From Curtobacterium sp. MCBD17_032 (GTDB lineage: Bacteria > Actinomycetota > Actinomycetes > Actinomycetales > Microbacteriaceae), in NCBI RefSeq assembly GCF_003234855.1, contig NZ_QKTO01000015.1, positions 1 through 64,000 of the forward strand: a stretch of DNA of 64,000 bases, read 5' to 3'. The position numbers and the translations under genes are program-made. This document shows positions 54,031-62,980 of the stretch, piece after piece. The first letter of the stretch is position 1. Each line of letters opens with the position of its first letter. A model generated the notes under the pieces. The model saw only the letters and a list, made by a program, of their open reading frames with translations. It made no database searches and had not been told where the DNA came from.

Positions 54031-55044
54031 TCACTCGCCCTGGGGCTCGTCGGTCTCGGTGAGGTGCGGCGCGATGTTGCGCGGATCGAGCCTACCGGCG
54101 AGGACCTCGCCCACCTGTCCGACGATGGGCATGTCGACGCCGTTCGCGCGGGCCAGCTCGAGGATCGGCGCGACCGAGGCGAGGCCCTCCGCGGTCTGGT
54201 TCATCTGCCGGACGACCTCGTCGAAGCGGTACCCCTGCCCGAGGAGGCGCCCGGCGGTGTTGTTGCGTGACAGCGGTGACTGGCACGTGGCGATGAGGTC
54301 CCCCAGGCCGGCCAACCCGGACAGCGTGGACGGCTGCGCTCCGAGCGACACCGCGAACTCGGTCATCTCGGCGAGGCCGCGGGTGATGATCGACGCCTTG
54401 GTGTTCTCGCCGTAGCCGACACCGTCGACGATTCCGATCGCCACCGCGATGAGGTTCTTGAGGACCCCGCCGAACTCGGTGCCGATGACGTCGGTGTTGA
54501 TGAAGGAGCGGAAGTACGGGTTCGTCGCCACGGCTGCCACGGCGGTCGCGGTGTCCGCACTGGACGACGACACGACGGCTGCGGTGGGCTGCCGGCGGGC
54601 GATCTCGAGCGCCAGGTTCGGTCCGCTCGCGACGGCGATGCGGTCCTGGTCGATGCCGAGGCCGTCGAGGAGCACCTCGCTCATCCGCAGGCCGGTCGCC
54701 TTCTCCACGCCCTTCATGAGGCTCACGACGGGCACGTCCGCGGGCAGGAGTTCGCGGATGGCGGCGAGGTTCGAACGCAGCGTCTGCGACGGCACCGACA
54801 CGTAGACCTGCTCGGCACCGGACAGCACCGCTGCCAGCGACGTCGACGCGGTGAGGGTCCGCGGCAGGTTGATGCCCGGCAGGTACTCCGAGTTCCGCTT
54901 CGTCTCGGTGATCTCCCGCGCGACCTCGGGGCGCCGGGCCCAGAGCACGGTCTCGGCCCCGCCCTCGGCGAGCACCTTGGCGAACGTGGTCCCCCAGCTG
55001 CCGGCACCGATCACGGCGACCCGCGGCTTGTCGGTCGACTGCAT
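54031..55044 (-). CDS. gpsA: Glycerol-3-phosphate dehydrogenase [NAD(P)+]
   Basis: Supplies sn-glycerol-3-phosphate for phospholipids. 337 residues: VAVIGAGSWGTTFAKVLAEG, LMKGVEKATGLRMSE, FGGVLKNLIAVAIGIVDGVG and SGLAGLGDLIATC with the catalytic Lys in VLKNL. The frame is open upstream through most of the 106-base gap to plsC, but ATG 55044 gives the normal N-terminus. Confidence 0.95.
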   Translation of the reverse strand: MQSTDKPRVAVIGAGSWGTTFAKVLAEGGAETVLWARRPEVAREITETKRNSEYLPGINLPRTLTASTSLAAVLSGAEQVYVSVPSQTLRSNLAAIRELLPADVPVVSLMKGVEKATGLRMSEVLLDGLGIDQDRIAVASGPNLALEIARRQPTAAVVSSSSADTATAVAAVATNPYFRSFINTDVIGTEFGGVLKNLIAVAIGIVDGVGYGENTKASIITRGLAEMTEFAVSLGAQPSTLSGLAGLGDLIATCQSPLSRNNTAGRLLGQGYRFDEVVRQMNQTAEGLASVAPILELARANGVDMPIVGQVGEVLAGRLDPRNIAPHLTETDEPQGE

Positions 55045-55150
55045 GACGACCCGGATCGCGGCGGTGTCCACGGCGCCGCGGGCTGCGACGGAGGGGTCCG
55101 GGTGGTCGTCGTGCGGGCGGAGGCCGGGCGCGCTGGTCCGGTCGGCTGCG

Positions 55151-56026
55151 TCACTCAAACTTGCCGGTCTCCTTCTGCTTGTTCGCGGTCGGGTCCCAGC
55201 GCTCGGCGGGCGCCTGCTCACCACGGAGGCCCTCGAGCAGCGCGGTGATGCGCTCCATGAGCAGCGCGGTCACCTCGGTGAGGGCCTGCTGGTCGACCGG
55301 CTTCCCACGCCACCGCGACAGGTCGAGCGGCTCGCCGTAGACGATGTCGACCTTCGCCGGCGGGAACAGGCGGAGCTTCTTGCCGTACCGCGCCATGATC
55401 CGCTGCGTGCCCCAGTGGGCCATCGGGATGAGCGGGACGTCGTTCTCGAGGGCGATCCGCGCCGCCCCGGTCTTGCCGCGCATCGGCCACAGGTCCGGGT
55501 CACGGGTGAGCGTGCCCTCGGGGTAGACGATGACCGCGCCGCCGTTCGACACGAGTCCCTTGCCGCCCTTCAGCGGGTCGTTCAGGCGGGTCCGGCCGTT
55601 GCGCTCGACGGGGATCTGCCCCATGCCGCTCATGAGCTTGCCGAACACCGGCACGCGGAACAGCGACGCCTTGGCGAGGAACCGCGGCGATCGACGGTGC
55701 AACCACACGGTCGTCCCGACGACGAGCGGGTCGATGTTCGTGTAGTGGTTCGGCGCGAGGACGAACGCGCCCTCCTCCGGCAGCCGGTTCGGGCCGTGCC
55801 AGCGGTACCCGGAGGCGAACCGGATGGTGGGGATGACGACGGACCCGGTGATCCGGAAGGCCCGGTTCAGCTCACCGCGTCGCCACCGTCGGCCGGGGAC
55901 CGGGAGGCCCGTGTGGACCTCGCCGGGTCGTCCCACCTGGGGCAGGTCCAGCGCGTCGGGCCCGGTCGTTGGTCGCGCCACGGCGGCACCGTCACCGGTG
56001 CCGCCGTGGTCGTGCTGCTCCGCCAC
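55151..56026 (-). CDS. 1-acyl-glycerol-3-phosphate acyltransferase (PlsC-like)
   Basis: 291 residues. Acyltransferase motif I NHYTNIDPLVVG (HxxxxD with Asp), then VPVFGKLMSGMGQIPVERNG and YPEGTLTRD. Adds the second acyl chain to lysophosphatidate. GTG start one base after the murA stop. With gpsA and cdsA it completes most of phosphatidate supply within this window. Confidence 0.9.
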   Translation of the reverse strand: MAEQHDHGGTGDGAAVARPTTGPDALDLPQVGRPGEVHTGLPVPGRRWRRGELNRAFRITGSVVIPTIRFASGYRWHGPNRLPEEGAFVLAPNHYTNIDPLVVGTTVWLHRRSPRFLAKASLFRVPVFGKLMSGMGQIPVERNGRTRLNDPLKGGKGLVSNGGAVIVYPEGTLTRDPDLWPMRGKTGAARIALENDVPLIPMAHWGTQRIMARYGKKLRLFPPAKVDIVYGEPLDLSRWRGKPVDQQALTEVTALLMERITALLEGLRGEQAPAERWDPTANKQKETGKFE

Positions 56027-56027
56027 G

Positions 56028-57395
56028 TCAGCCGGCGAAGTCGAAGTCCGCGCCGAGCTTGCGGAGCTTCGGGATGAAGTGCTCGTACCCGCGGCTGATG
56101 ATGCCGACGTTCGTGATGTGCGACTCGCCCTCCGCGGTCAGTGCCGCGATGAGGTGGCTGAAGCCGCCGCGGAGGTCCGGGACGCGGACGTTCGCACCGT
56201 GCAGCTTCGTCGGGCCGGTGATGACCGCGGCCTGCTCGAAGGGACGACGGGCGACGCGACGGTCGTGGCCGGGCAGGCCCTCCTTGTGCACGACGATGTC
56301 GGCACCCATCTCGTTGAGCGCGTCGGTGAAGCCGAAGCGGTTCTCGTAGACGGTCTCGTGCACGACGCTCTGACCCTCGGCCTGCGTGAGCGCGACGACG
56401 AGGGGCTGCTGCCAGTCGGTCATGAAGCCGGGGTGCACGTCGGTCTCGATGACGACGGGCTTGAGGACGTCCAGCTCGCGGTAGAACCGGATGCCGTCCT
56501 CCTGGATGTCGAACCCGCCGCCGACCTTGCGGAAGACGTTGAGGAACGTCATGAGCTCCTGCTGCTTGGCGCCCTCGACGAAGATGTCGCCGTTGGTCGC
56601 CAGCGCGGCGGAGGCCCAGCTCGCGGCCTCGTTGCGGTCGTTGATCGCACGGTGCGTGTACCCGCGGAGCGACTTGACGCCCTCGATGAAGATCGTGCGG
56701 CTCGGTTCGACCGTGACGATCGCGCCCATCTTCTGCAGGATCGCGATGAGGTCCATGATCTCGGGCTCGATCGCGGCGTTCCGCAGCTCGGTGGTGCCCT
56801 CGGCGAGGACGGACGAGAGCAGGACCTGCTCGGTCGCGCCGACGCTCGGGTAGGGGAGCTCGATGTTCGCGCCCTTGAGGCCGTTCGGAGCCGTGATGTG
56901 GATGCCCGAGACCTGCTTGTCGACGACGGCACCCATGGCGCGCAACGCGTCGAGGTGGAAGTCGATCGGGCGGTCGCCGATGCGGCAGCCGCCGAGGTCG
57001 GGGATGAACGCTTCGCCGAGCTTGTGCAGCAGCGGACCGCAGAACAGGATCGGGATCCGGCTCGAGCCGGCGTGCGCGTCGATCTCGGCGAAGTGCGCCG
57101 ACTCGACGCGCGAGGGGTCGAGGATGAGCTCGCCACGGGCGGGGTCCGTCACGCGGACACCGTGCACCTCGAGCAGGCCGCGCACGACCTTGACGTCGGA
57201 GATGTCCGGGACGTCCTTGAGGATCGACGGGGTGTCGCCGAGGAGCGCAGCGACCATGGCCTTGGTCGCCAGGTTCTTCGCACCGCGGACCTCGATGCGT
57301 CCCACGAGCGGCTTGCCGCCCCGGATGACGATCTCGTCCGACTTCAACCCGACGCGCGCCCCTGCAGCTGCTGCGTCCTGTACGAGAGAGTTCAC
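56028..57395 (-). CDS. murA: UDP-N-acetylglucosamine 1-carboxyvinyltransferase
   Basis: First committed step of peptidoglycan synthesis, target of fosfomycin. 455 residues: RGGKPLVGRIEVRGAKNLAT, LGGCRIGDRPIDFHLDALRA with the catalytic Cys kept (some actinobacteria carry Asp there and are fosfomycin resistant). GTG 57395 overlaps the leuD stop by one base (TAGTG); a TTG at 57425 is less likely. Confidence 0.96.
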   Translation of the reverse strand: MNSLVQDAAAAGARVGLKSDEIVIRGGKPLVGRIEVRGAKNLATKAMVAALLGDTPSILKDVPDISDVKVVRGLLEVHGVRVTDPARGELILDPSRVESAHFAEIDAHAGSSRIPILFCGPLLHKLGEAFIPDLGGCRIGDRPIDFHLDALRAMGAVVDKQVSGIHITAPNGLKGANIELPYPSVGATEQVLLSSVLAEGTTELRNAAIEPEIMDLIAILQKMGAIVTVEPSRTIFIEGVKSLRGYTHRAINDRNEAASWASAALATNGDIFVEGAKQQELMTFLNVFRKVGGGFDIQEDGIRFYRELDVLKPVVIETDVHPGFMTDWQQPLVVALTQAEGQSVVHETVYENRFGFTDALNEMGADIVVHKEGLPGHDRRVARRPFEQAAVITGPTKLHGANVRVPDLRGGFSHLIAALTAEGESHITNVGIISRGYEHFIPKLRKLGADFDFAG

Positions 57396-57991
57396 TACTT
57401 CACCGGCAATGTCTTCGGCCGCCAACGGGAGCGGCGGGATTCGAACTCCGTGATCGAGGTCTCGTCACGGAGGGTGAGCCCGATGTCGTCGAGCCCTTCC
57501 ATCAACCGCCAACGAGTGTAAGCGTCGATCTCGAAAGCCACGTCCATGTCGCCGATCGACACGCGCTGTGTCGCCAGGTCGACGGTCGCCTCGATCCCGG
57601 GCTGCGCCTCGATCGCCGCCCACATCCGCTCGATCTCGGGCTCGGTGACCATCGCGGTGACGAGGCCCTGCTTGCCGGCGTTGCCCTTGAAGATGTCCGC
57701 GAAACGGGGTGAGACCACCACGCGGAACCCGAAGTCGCGCAGCGCCCACACCGCGTGCTCGCGGGACGACCCCGTGCCGAAGTCCGGGCCGGCGACGAGG
57801 ACCTTCGCGCCCTGGTACGCGGGCTGGTTGAGCACGAAGTCGGGGTCCTGCCGCCAGCCGGAGAACAGCGCGTCCTCGAACCCGGTCTTCGTGACCCGCT
57901 TGAGGTAGACCGCGGGGATGATCTGGTCGGTGTCGACGTTCGACCGCTTCAGCGGCGCGGCGATCCCGGTGACGGTGTCGATCTTCTCCAT
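57395..57991 (-). CDS. leuD: 3-isopropylmalate dehydratase small subunit
   Basis: 198 residues: [32 protein letters not shown], swivel domain of the leucine-path isomerase. ATG overlaps the leuC stop (TGATG). Coupled to murA by one-base overlap, so leucine and cell-wall genes share a transcript. Confidence 0.96.
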   Translation of the reverse strand: MEKIDTVTGIAAPLKRSNVDTDQIIPAVYLKRVTKTGFEDALFSGWRQDPDFVLNQPAYQGAKVLVAGPDFGTGSSREHAVWALRDFGFRVVVSPRFADIFKGNAGKQGLVTAMVTEPEIERMWAAIEAQPGIEATVDLATQRVSIGDMDVAFEIDAYTRWRLMEGLDDIGLTLRDETSITEFESRRSRWRPKTLPVK

Positions 57992-59442
57992 CAGTGGTTC
58001 CCTCCTGCGGTCACCGGCTGCGCCAGGCGAGCGTCGTCCTCTTCCAGGTCCCACGGGCTCGACAGCGTCCCCCGGACAGCGGTCGCGGCGGCGACGAGCG
58101 GCGAGACCAGGTGGGTCCGGCCGCCCTTGCCCTGCCGACCCTCGAAGTTGCGGTTCGAGGTGGAGGCACAGCGCTCCCCCGGCGCGAGCTGGTCGGGGTT
58201 CATGCCGAGGCACATCGAGCAGCCGGCGAACCGCCACTCGGCGCCGAAGTCGACGAACACCTTGTCGAGCCCCTCGGCCTCGGCCTCCAGGCGCACCCGG
58301 GCGGACCCCGGCACGACCATCACCCGCACGCCGGGTGCCTTCTCGCGTCCCGCGATCACGGACGCGAAGGCACGGAGGTCCTCGATGCGGGAGTTCGTGC
58401 ACGACCCCATGAAGACCGCGTCGACCGCGATGTCCTTCATCGGGGTGCCGGCCTCGATGTCCATGTACTCGAGCGCGCGGGAGGCCGCGGCCTGGTCGTT
58501 CGGGTCGCTGAAGTCGGACGGCGAGGGCACCGAGTCGGACAGCGAGACACCCTGGCCGGGGTTCGTCCCCCAGGTCACGAAGGGCTCGAGCGCGTCGGCG
58601 TCGATGAAGACCTCGGCGTCGAAGACGGCATCGTCGTCCGTGGCGAGGGTGTCCCAGTACGCGACGGCCTCGTCCCAGTCCGCCCCGGTCGGCGCGTGGT
58701 CGCGACCCTGCACGTAGTCGTAGGTGGTCTGGTCGGGGGCGACCATGCCCGCGCGGGCACCGGCCTCGATCGACATGTTGCAGATCGTCATCCGGCCCTC
58801 CATGGAGAGCGCCCGGATCGCCGAGCCGCGGTACTCGAGCACGTAGCCCTGCCCACCGCCGGTGCCGATCTGCGCGATGACCGCCAGGATGATGTCCTTC
58901 GCCGTCACGCCGGGGCGCAGGGTGCCCTCGACGGTGACCGCCATCGTCTTGAAGGGCTTCAGCGGCAGGGTCTGCGTGGCCAGGACGTGCTCGACCTCGC
59001 TCGTGCCGATGCCGAACGCCATCGCACCGAAGGCGCCGTGCGTCGAGGTGTGCGAGTCGCCGCAGACGACGGTGATGCCGGGCATGGTGAGCCCGAGCTG
59101 CGGACCGACCACGTGCACGATCCCCTGCTCCTTGTCGCCGAGCGAGTGCAGGCGGACGCCGAACTCCTCGCAGTTGCGGCGGAGCGTCTCGATCTGGGTG
59201 CGACTCGTCGGGTCGGCGATCGGTCGGTCGATGGCGAGCGTCGGCGTGTTGTGGTCCTCGGTCGCGATGGTCAGATCGAGACGGCGCACCGGGCGACCCG
59301 CCTGTCGCAGCCCGTCGAAGGCCTGCGGGCTCGTCACCTCGTGCACGAGGTGGAGGTCGATGTACAGGAGGTCGGGGTTGCCGTCCTCACCCTTGACGAC
59401 GACGTGGTCGTCCCACACCTTCTCGGCGAGCGTCCTGCCCAT
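57991..59442 (-). CDS. leuC: 3-isopropylmalate dehydratase large subunit
   Basis: 483 residues of the aconitase superfamily: [20 protein letters not shown], and 4Fe-4S ligands in [13 protein letters not shown] and [12 protein letters not shown]. With LeuD isomerises 2- to 3-isopropylmalate. GAGGAGGC precedes the ATG. A palindrome in the upstream gap is a likely operator. Confidence 0.97.
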   Translation of the reverse strand: MGRTLAEKVWDDHVVVKGEDGNPDLLYIDLHLVHEVTSPQAFDGLRQAGRPVRRLDLTIATEDHNTPTLAIDRPIADPTSRTQIETLRRNCEEFGVRLHSLGDKEQGIVHVVGPQLGLTMPGITVVCGDSHTSTHGAFGAMAFGIGTSEVEHVLATQTLPLKPFKTMAVTVEGTLRPGVTAKDIILAVIAQIGTGGGQGYVLEYRGSAIRALSMEGRMTICNMSIEAGARAGMVAPDQTTYDYVQGRDHAPTGADWDEAVAYWDTLATDDDAVFDAEVFIDADALEPFVTWGTNPGQGVSLSDSVPSPSDFSDPNDQAAASRALEYMDIEAGTPMKDIAVDAVFMGSCTNSRIEDLRAFASVIAGREKAPGVRVMVVPGSARVRLEAEAEGLDKVFVDFGAEWRFAGCSMCLGMNPDQLAPGERCASTSNRNFEGRQGKGGRTHLVSPLVAAATAVRGTLSSPWDLEEDDARLAQPVTAGGNH

Positions 59443-59466
59443 GCCCGTGCCTCCTCATCCGCGTCC

Positions 59467-59488
59467 CGACACCGCTGTCGCGGTGTCG
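59467..59488 (-). promoter_or_regulatory. Hairpin in the leuC leader
   Basis: Perfect 9-bp stem (59467-59475 with 59480-59488), loop TGTC, 24 bases before the leuC start. A short leader reading frame over it has no run of Leu codons, so classical attenuation is not supported. Confidence 0.4.
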
Positions 59489-59506
59489 TCCGAGCATGCT
59501 AGCAGC

Positions 59507-59518
59507 TTGGTATACCAA
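59507..59518. promoter_or_regulatory. Candidate leuCD operator palindrome
   Basis: TTGGTATACCAA, a perfect 12-bp palindrome and AT-rich island in the leuC / FUSC divergent gap. leuCD of actinobacteria are repressed by IclR-type regulators (LtbR, NdgR); whether their site looks like this I cannot confirm. It may overlap the promoter. Confidence 0.55.
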
Positions 59519-59586
59519 TCGCGACGGCGGCCGGGAGGCCCGCTCCGCGATCCCGGGACCGGTCGCGGTGGGAAGATGGTGCGGAC

Positions 59587-60654
59587 ATGACGACGCCCGC
59601 GCACTCGACCCGCACCACCAACCTCGAGGGCGCGGCCCGCGCCGCGGTCGCCGGCGGCGTGCCGCTGGCACTCCTCATCGCCCTCGATGTGCCGCAGTAC
59701 GCGGCCTTCGCGGTGTTCGCCGGGTTCACCGCGATCTTCGGCGCCACCGAGCCCTACCGGCAGCGCGCCGTGACGACCGGCGTGGCCGGGGCGATGCAGG
59801 TCGCGTGCATGGCGGCCGGCATCGCCGTCGCCCTCCTCGGCGCGCCGCTCTGGATGCAGGCGGTCGGGCTCGTCGTCGTCATCGTCGTCGCGGTCGGCAC
59901 CCTGACGGCCCTCCGGGCGATCCCGGCGCAGCCGATCTTCCCGGTCTTCGCCTTCGTCGTCTCCGCCCTCGTGCCCGTGCGCCCGTCCGACCTGCCGCTC
60001 GCGGCGACGGTCATCCTCTGCGCGGTCGCCTGGGCATGGCTCGTCGCGATGTCGGGCGCCGCCTTCCGGCTGGTCCTGCACCCGCACGCGCCGCACCGCT
60101 TCCGCCCGCTCGCGGACAGCAAGCACCGTTCCCTCGCGGTCCTCCGGACGTCCGCCCTCTGGGAGACGGTCGCCCTCAACGTCGTCGGTGCACTCGTCGC
60201 CGGGGCCCTCGCCGAGGCGCTGCCCGGCCTCGGGCATCCGTACTGGGCGGTCATCGCCGTCGTGTCGACGCTGCCCGCGCTCCGGCAACGGCACACCGTC
60301 TCGCGGGCGGTCCAGCGCGTCGTGGGCACGGTCGGCGGCACGGTGATCGCGGTCGGCATCCTGCTCCTCGAGCCCTCGGCCTGGTGGATCGTCGTGATCG
60401 CGGTCGTCGGGCAGTTCGGAGCCGAGGTCTTCGTCGCCCGGAACTACGCCGTCTGCCTGCTGTTCCTCACCCCGCTCGCCCTCGCGGTCTCCTGGCTCAG
60501 CGTGCCCGAGTCGCCGACGCTCCTCGCACTCGACCGGATCGGTCAGACGCTCCTCGGGGCGCTGGTCAGCGTCGCGCTCCTCGTCGTCGGCCGCGCGGTC
60601 GAGCGGCGGCGCGGCCGCCCGCTCGGTGCGACCAGCAGCATCCGGACCGTCTGA
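59587..60654 (+). CDS. FUSC-type membrane protein
   Basis: 355 residues, about ten to eleven hydrophobic segments in two blocks with a middle loop (LHPHAPHRFRPLADSKHR). Both halves carry related patterns (VPQYAAFAVFAGFTAIFG; GHPYWAVIAVVSTLPALRQ), and the second (HPYWAVIAV...RQRHTVSRAVQRVVGT) is the FUSC motif of fusaric-acid and aromatic-acid efflux proteins. Substrate unknown. Divergent from leuC. Confidence 0.82.
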   Translation: MTTPAHSTRTTNLEGAARAAVAGGVPLALLIALDVPQYAAFAVFAGFTAIFGATEPYRQRAVTTGVAGAMQVACMAAGIAVALLGAPLWMQAVGLVVVIVVAVGTLTALRAIPAQPIFPVFAFVVSALVPVRPSDLPLAATVILCAVAWAWLVAMSGAAFRLVLHPHAPHRFRPLADSKHRSLAVLRTSALWETVALNVVGALVAGALAEALPGLGHPYWAVIAVVSTLPALRQRHTVSRAVQRVVGTVGGTVIAVGILLLEPSAWWIVVIAVVGQFGAEVFVARNYAVCLLFLTPLALAVSWLSVPESPTLLALDRIGQTLLGALVSVALLVVGRAVERRRGRPLGATSSIRTV

Positions 60655-60678
60655 CGGGCGGCGGCCGTCCGTCGGCCC

Positions 60679-60695
60679 GGCACCGCGCCTCCCGT
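60679..60695. repeat. Decayed copy (G) of the GGGAGGCC hairpin family
   Basis: These 17 bases are identical to the right arm of copy C, but the left arm is largely lost, so only a poor hairpin can form. Located 25 bases after the FUSC stop. Confidence 0.55.
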
Positions 60696-60739
60696 GCGGT
60701 CGCGCCGATCACGGCGGAGCCGTGCGGCACGATGGGCGC

Positions 60740-61162
60740 ATGGACGAGACCTACACGCTGCTGCCCAGCGCCCCGCCGCTCGACGACTACCTGCGCCTCC
60801 GGCGGAGCTCGGGTCTGACCCCGGTGACCGCTGAGCAGGGCGCGCCAGCGATCGTCGGGGCGTGGTCGTCGTGTCACGTCGTCGACGCGGAGGGGACGCC
60901 GGTCGCGATGGGGCGGGTCATCGGCGACGGCGGGTGGTACTTCCACGTCGTCGACATCGCCACCGACCCCGCGCACCAGCGTCGCGGGCTCGGTCGGGCA
61001 GTCGTCGAGTGGCTCGTCGCGGACGTCCGCGAACGGGCACCGGAGGGCGCGTACGTGTCGCTCATCGGCGACCCACCGGGGCAGCGGCTCTACCGTTCAC
61101 TCGGCTTCGAGGACGTGGCGCCGAGCCTGGGCATGGGCATGGTGCTCGGCGCCGACGACTGA
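60740..61162 (+). CDS. GNAT-family N-acetyltransferase
   Basis: 140 residues: HVVDIATDPAHQRRGLGRAV is the acetyl-CoA loop (RRGLGR), and GQRLYRSLGFEDVAP the family C-terminal strand. Substrate unknown. CACGAT six bases before the ATG suggests another leaderless start. Converges on the phosphatase, 10 bases apart. Confidence 0.9.
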   Translation: MDETYTLLPSAPPLDDYLRLRRSSGLTPVTAEQGAPAIVGAWSSCHVVDAEGTPVAMGRVIGDGGWYFHVVDIATDPAHQRRGLGRAVVEWLVADVRERAPEGAYVSLIGDPPGQRLYRSLGFEDVAPSLGMGMVLGADD

Positions 61163-61172
61163 TCCGTGCCGG

Positions 61173-61775
61173 TCAGGACGGAGTGATGTTCCAGGCGTCG
61201 ATGACGGGTCGTCCGTGCTCGTAGCCGAGCGAGCTGACCGTCGCCGTGCCGAGCTTCAGCACCGCCCCGTCCTGGGGGGCGAGGCGGATCCACGCTGCGC
61301 CGAGTGCGCGCAGGACGTGCCCGTGCGCGACGAAGATCGCGTCGTGCCCCTCGGCCAGGACGGGCCGCGCACGGTTGATGACGCGCTCCACACGGACCCG
61401 CACCTCGGCAGCGCTCTCACCGGGGGTGGCGCCGGCCGGGACGCCGTCGGTCCACAGGTCCCAGGGTCCGTGGCGCTGGACCTTGATCTGGGGCGTCGTG
61501 AGGCCCTCGTAGGCGCCGTAGTCCCACTCGTACAGGTCCTCGTCGAGCTCCGGGTCGACGCCGATGATGCGGGCGGTCTCCCGCGCACGGGTCAGCGGGC
61601 TGGACAGCGCCAGCGCGAACTCGCGGTCGGCGAGGTAGCGGGCGGCGCGCTCCGCCTGCACCACGCCGTTCTCCGTGAGCGGGATGTCGGTGCGGCCGGT
61701 GTGCTGCCCGCTCTTCGACCACTCCGTCTCTCCGTGACGGACGAGGACGAGTTCGCCGGGGCGTTCCGAGGTCAT
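61173..61775 (-). CDS. Histidine-phosphatase (phosphoglycerate mutase-like) protein
   Basis: 200 residues: LVLVRHGETEWSKSGQHTGR (RHGE), SSPLTRARETARI, YEWDYGAYEGLTT and VAHGHVLRALG complete the active site. The substrate may be a sugar or acid phosphate. ATG overlaps the fluC stop by four bases, forming a three-gene chain. Confidence 0.9.
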   Translation of the reverse strand: MTSERPGELVLVRHGETEWSKSGQHTGRTDIPLTENGVVQAERAARYLADREFALALSSPLTRARETARIIGVDPELDEDLYEWDYGAYEGLTTPQIKVQRHGPWDLWTDGVPAGATPGESAAEVRVRVERVINRARPVLAEGHDAIFVAHGHVLRALGAAWIRLAPQDGAVLKLGTATVSSLGYEHGRPVIDAWNITPS

Positions 61776-62146
61776 GAGTTCCTTCCGAGCCAGAGGCCGA
61801 GCGCGGCTGCGCCGACCGAGACGACGAGCATGCCGAGGCCGTTGAGGACGGCGAGCCGGGTCTTGCCGGATCGGAGGAGCTGCACGGTCTCGACGCTCGC
61901 CGTCGAGAACGTCGTGTACCCACCCATCATGCCCGTCCCGAGCACGGCGACCATCGGGACGGCCAGCGCCCCGGTCTCCCCGAGCCCCGTGACGAGACCG
62001 AGGACGAACGACCCGGTGACGTTGATGAGCAGCGTGCCGAGCGGGAACCGTGTCACGCGCTCCTTCACGAGCCCGTCCAGCACGAACCGCAGCACTGCCC
62101 CGACGCCGCCGCCCGTCGCGACGAGCAGGACTGCCAGAGCGGTCAC
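61772..62146 (-). CDS. fluC: Fluoride channel subunit FluC (CrcB), first copy
   Basis: 124 residues, four TM helices: GGGVGAVLRFVLDG, LLINVTGSFVLGLVTG and GGYTTFSTASVE are the Fluc signatures. Fluc channels are dual-topology dimers exporting fluoride; actinobacteria often have adjacent pairs. GTG overlaps the second fluC stop (GTGA). Confidence 0.93.
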   Translation of the reverse strand: MTALAVLLVATGGGVGAVLRFVLDGLVKERVTRFPLGTLLINVTGSFVLGLVTGLGETGALAVPMVAVLGTGMMGGYTTFSTASVETVQLLRSGKTRLAVLNGLGMLVVSVGAAALGLWLGRNS

Positions 62147-62607
62147 CGCTCCGACCCCGTCCCCGGTGCTGCCGACGCCGCGGCCCGTCGTCGGAGCGTC
62201 GTGGCGAGGGTGATCCCGGCGACGGCCGCGGCGAGGCCGAGCACGACGGTCAGCAGCGCGTACCCGCTCCCGGCGCCCCATCGTCCGGCGTCGAGCAGTC
62301 GTGCGGTGTCGTCCGCGAGCGTGCTGTACGTCGTGAAGCCCCCGAGCACACCGGTGCCCACGAACAGCCGCGCGGTCCGCCGGCGTCCGAGGTCGGGTCC
62401 GCGCATGGCGAGGTGCTCGAGCAGCAGTCCGAGGCAGAACGCACCGACGACGTTGATCCCGAGGACCGTCCAGCTGATGCCGTCGACCGGCGGCAACGCG
62501 GCGGCGAGGACGGCGCGGATCGCGGTCCCGACCGCGCCACCGAGTGCGACCAGTGCGACGGGACCGGCACGCAGGAACGACGGGCGTCCCGCCGGTCGGT
62601 CGTCCAT
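62143..62607 (-). CDS. fluC: Fluoride channel subunit FluC (CrcB), second copy
   Basis: 154 residues; GGAVGTAIRAVLAA, GINVVGAFCLGLLLEH and GGFTTYSTLADD. Longer ends than its neighbour. First gene of the chain; probably pairs with the other FluC as a heterodimer. No fluoride riboswitch was recognised in the short gap to the tRNA terminator. Confidence 0.9.
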   Translation of the reverse strand: MDDRPAGRPSFLRAGPVALVALGGAVGTAIRAVLAAALPPVDGISWTVLGINVVGAFCLGLLLEHLAMRGPDLGRRRTARLFVGTGVLGGFTTYSTLADDTARLLDAGRWGAGSGYALLTVVLGLAAAVAGITLATTLRRRAAASAAPGTGSER

Positions 62608-62660
62608 CCGTCGCCTCCTGCCCGCTCGCCGCCCGACGGCACGTGCTGACGGGTGGGACG

Positions 62661-62696
62661 ACGAAGGCCCCCACCCGGCAGGGTGGAGGCCTTCGT
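62661..62696 (-). terminator. tRNA-Glu operon terminator
   Basis: 16-bp stem with one mismatch (62661-62676 with 62681-62696), loop GGCA, five bases after the end of the first tRNA gene on the minus strand. Confidence 0.75.
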
Positions 62697-62701
62697 GCTG
62701 G

Positions 62702-62774
62702 TGACCCCAGCGGGATTCGAACCCGCGTTACCGCCGTGAGAGGGCAGCGTACTAGGCCGCTATACGATGGGGCC
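62702..62774 (-). tRNA. tRNA-Glu (CTC)
   Basis: 73 bases. Acceptor GGCCCCA pairs with TGGGGTC, discriminator A, T-loop GGTTCGAATCC, anticodon loop CTCTCAC with anticodon CTC. CCA is not encoded. Anticodon stem has one G-U pair. Confidence 0.93.
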
Positions 62775-62810
62775 GCGGCGATGTGTCGGTTCGGAGTGTG
62801 TCACTCGTGG

Positions 62811-62883
62811 TGACCCCAGCGGGATTCGAACCCGCGTTACCGCCGTGAGAGGGCGGCGTACTAGGCCACTGTACGATGGGGCC
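62811..62883 (-). tRNA. tRNA-Glu (CTC), second copy
   Basis: 73 bases, same anticodon CTC, differing from the other copy at a few positions of D arm and anticodon stem (perfect CCGCC/GGCGG here). 36 bases separate the two; they probably form one transcript. Confidence 0.93.
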
Positions 62884-62974
62884 GTTCCGACAACTCGACA
62901 AGTATGGCACACGGTGTGAGTGAGCACCAAAACGAGGCTGTCCGTCCCGGTGTGTCGCCATGCCGGCCGGAGCA

Positions 62975-62980
62975 TACGGT
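62975..62980 (+). promoter_or_regulatory. -10 element of the DUF72 gene
   Basis: TACGGT exactly six bases (GGGGCG) before the ATG; same layout as rsmD. Confidence 0.5.

Noticed and set aside
59443-59500. Leader-peptide attenuation of leuC
   Set aside because: A short frame covers the hairpin but has no run of Leu codons.
62702-62883. tRNA-Glu pair as an integration hotspot
   Set aside because: No integrase, no duplicated tRNA end and only core genes on both sides; the two copies are complete.
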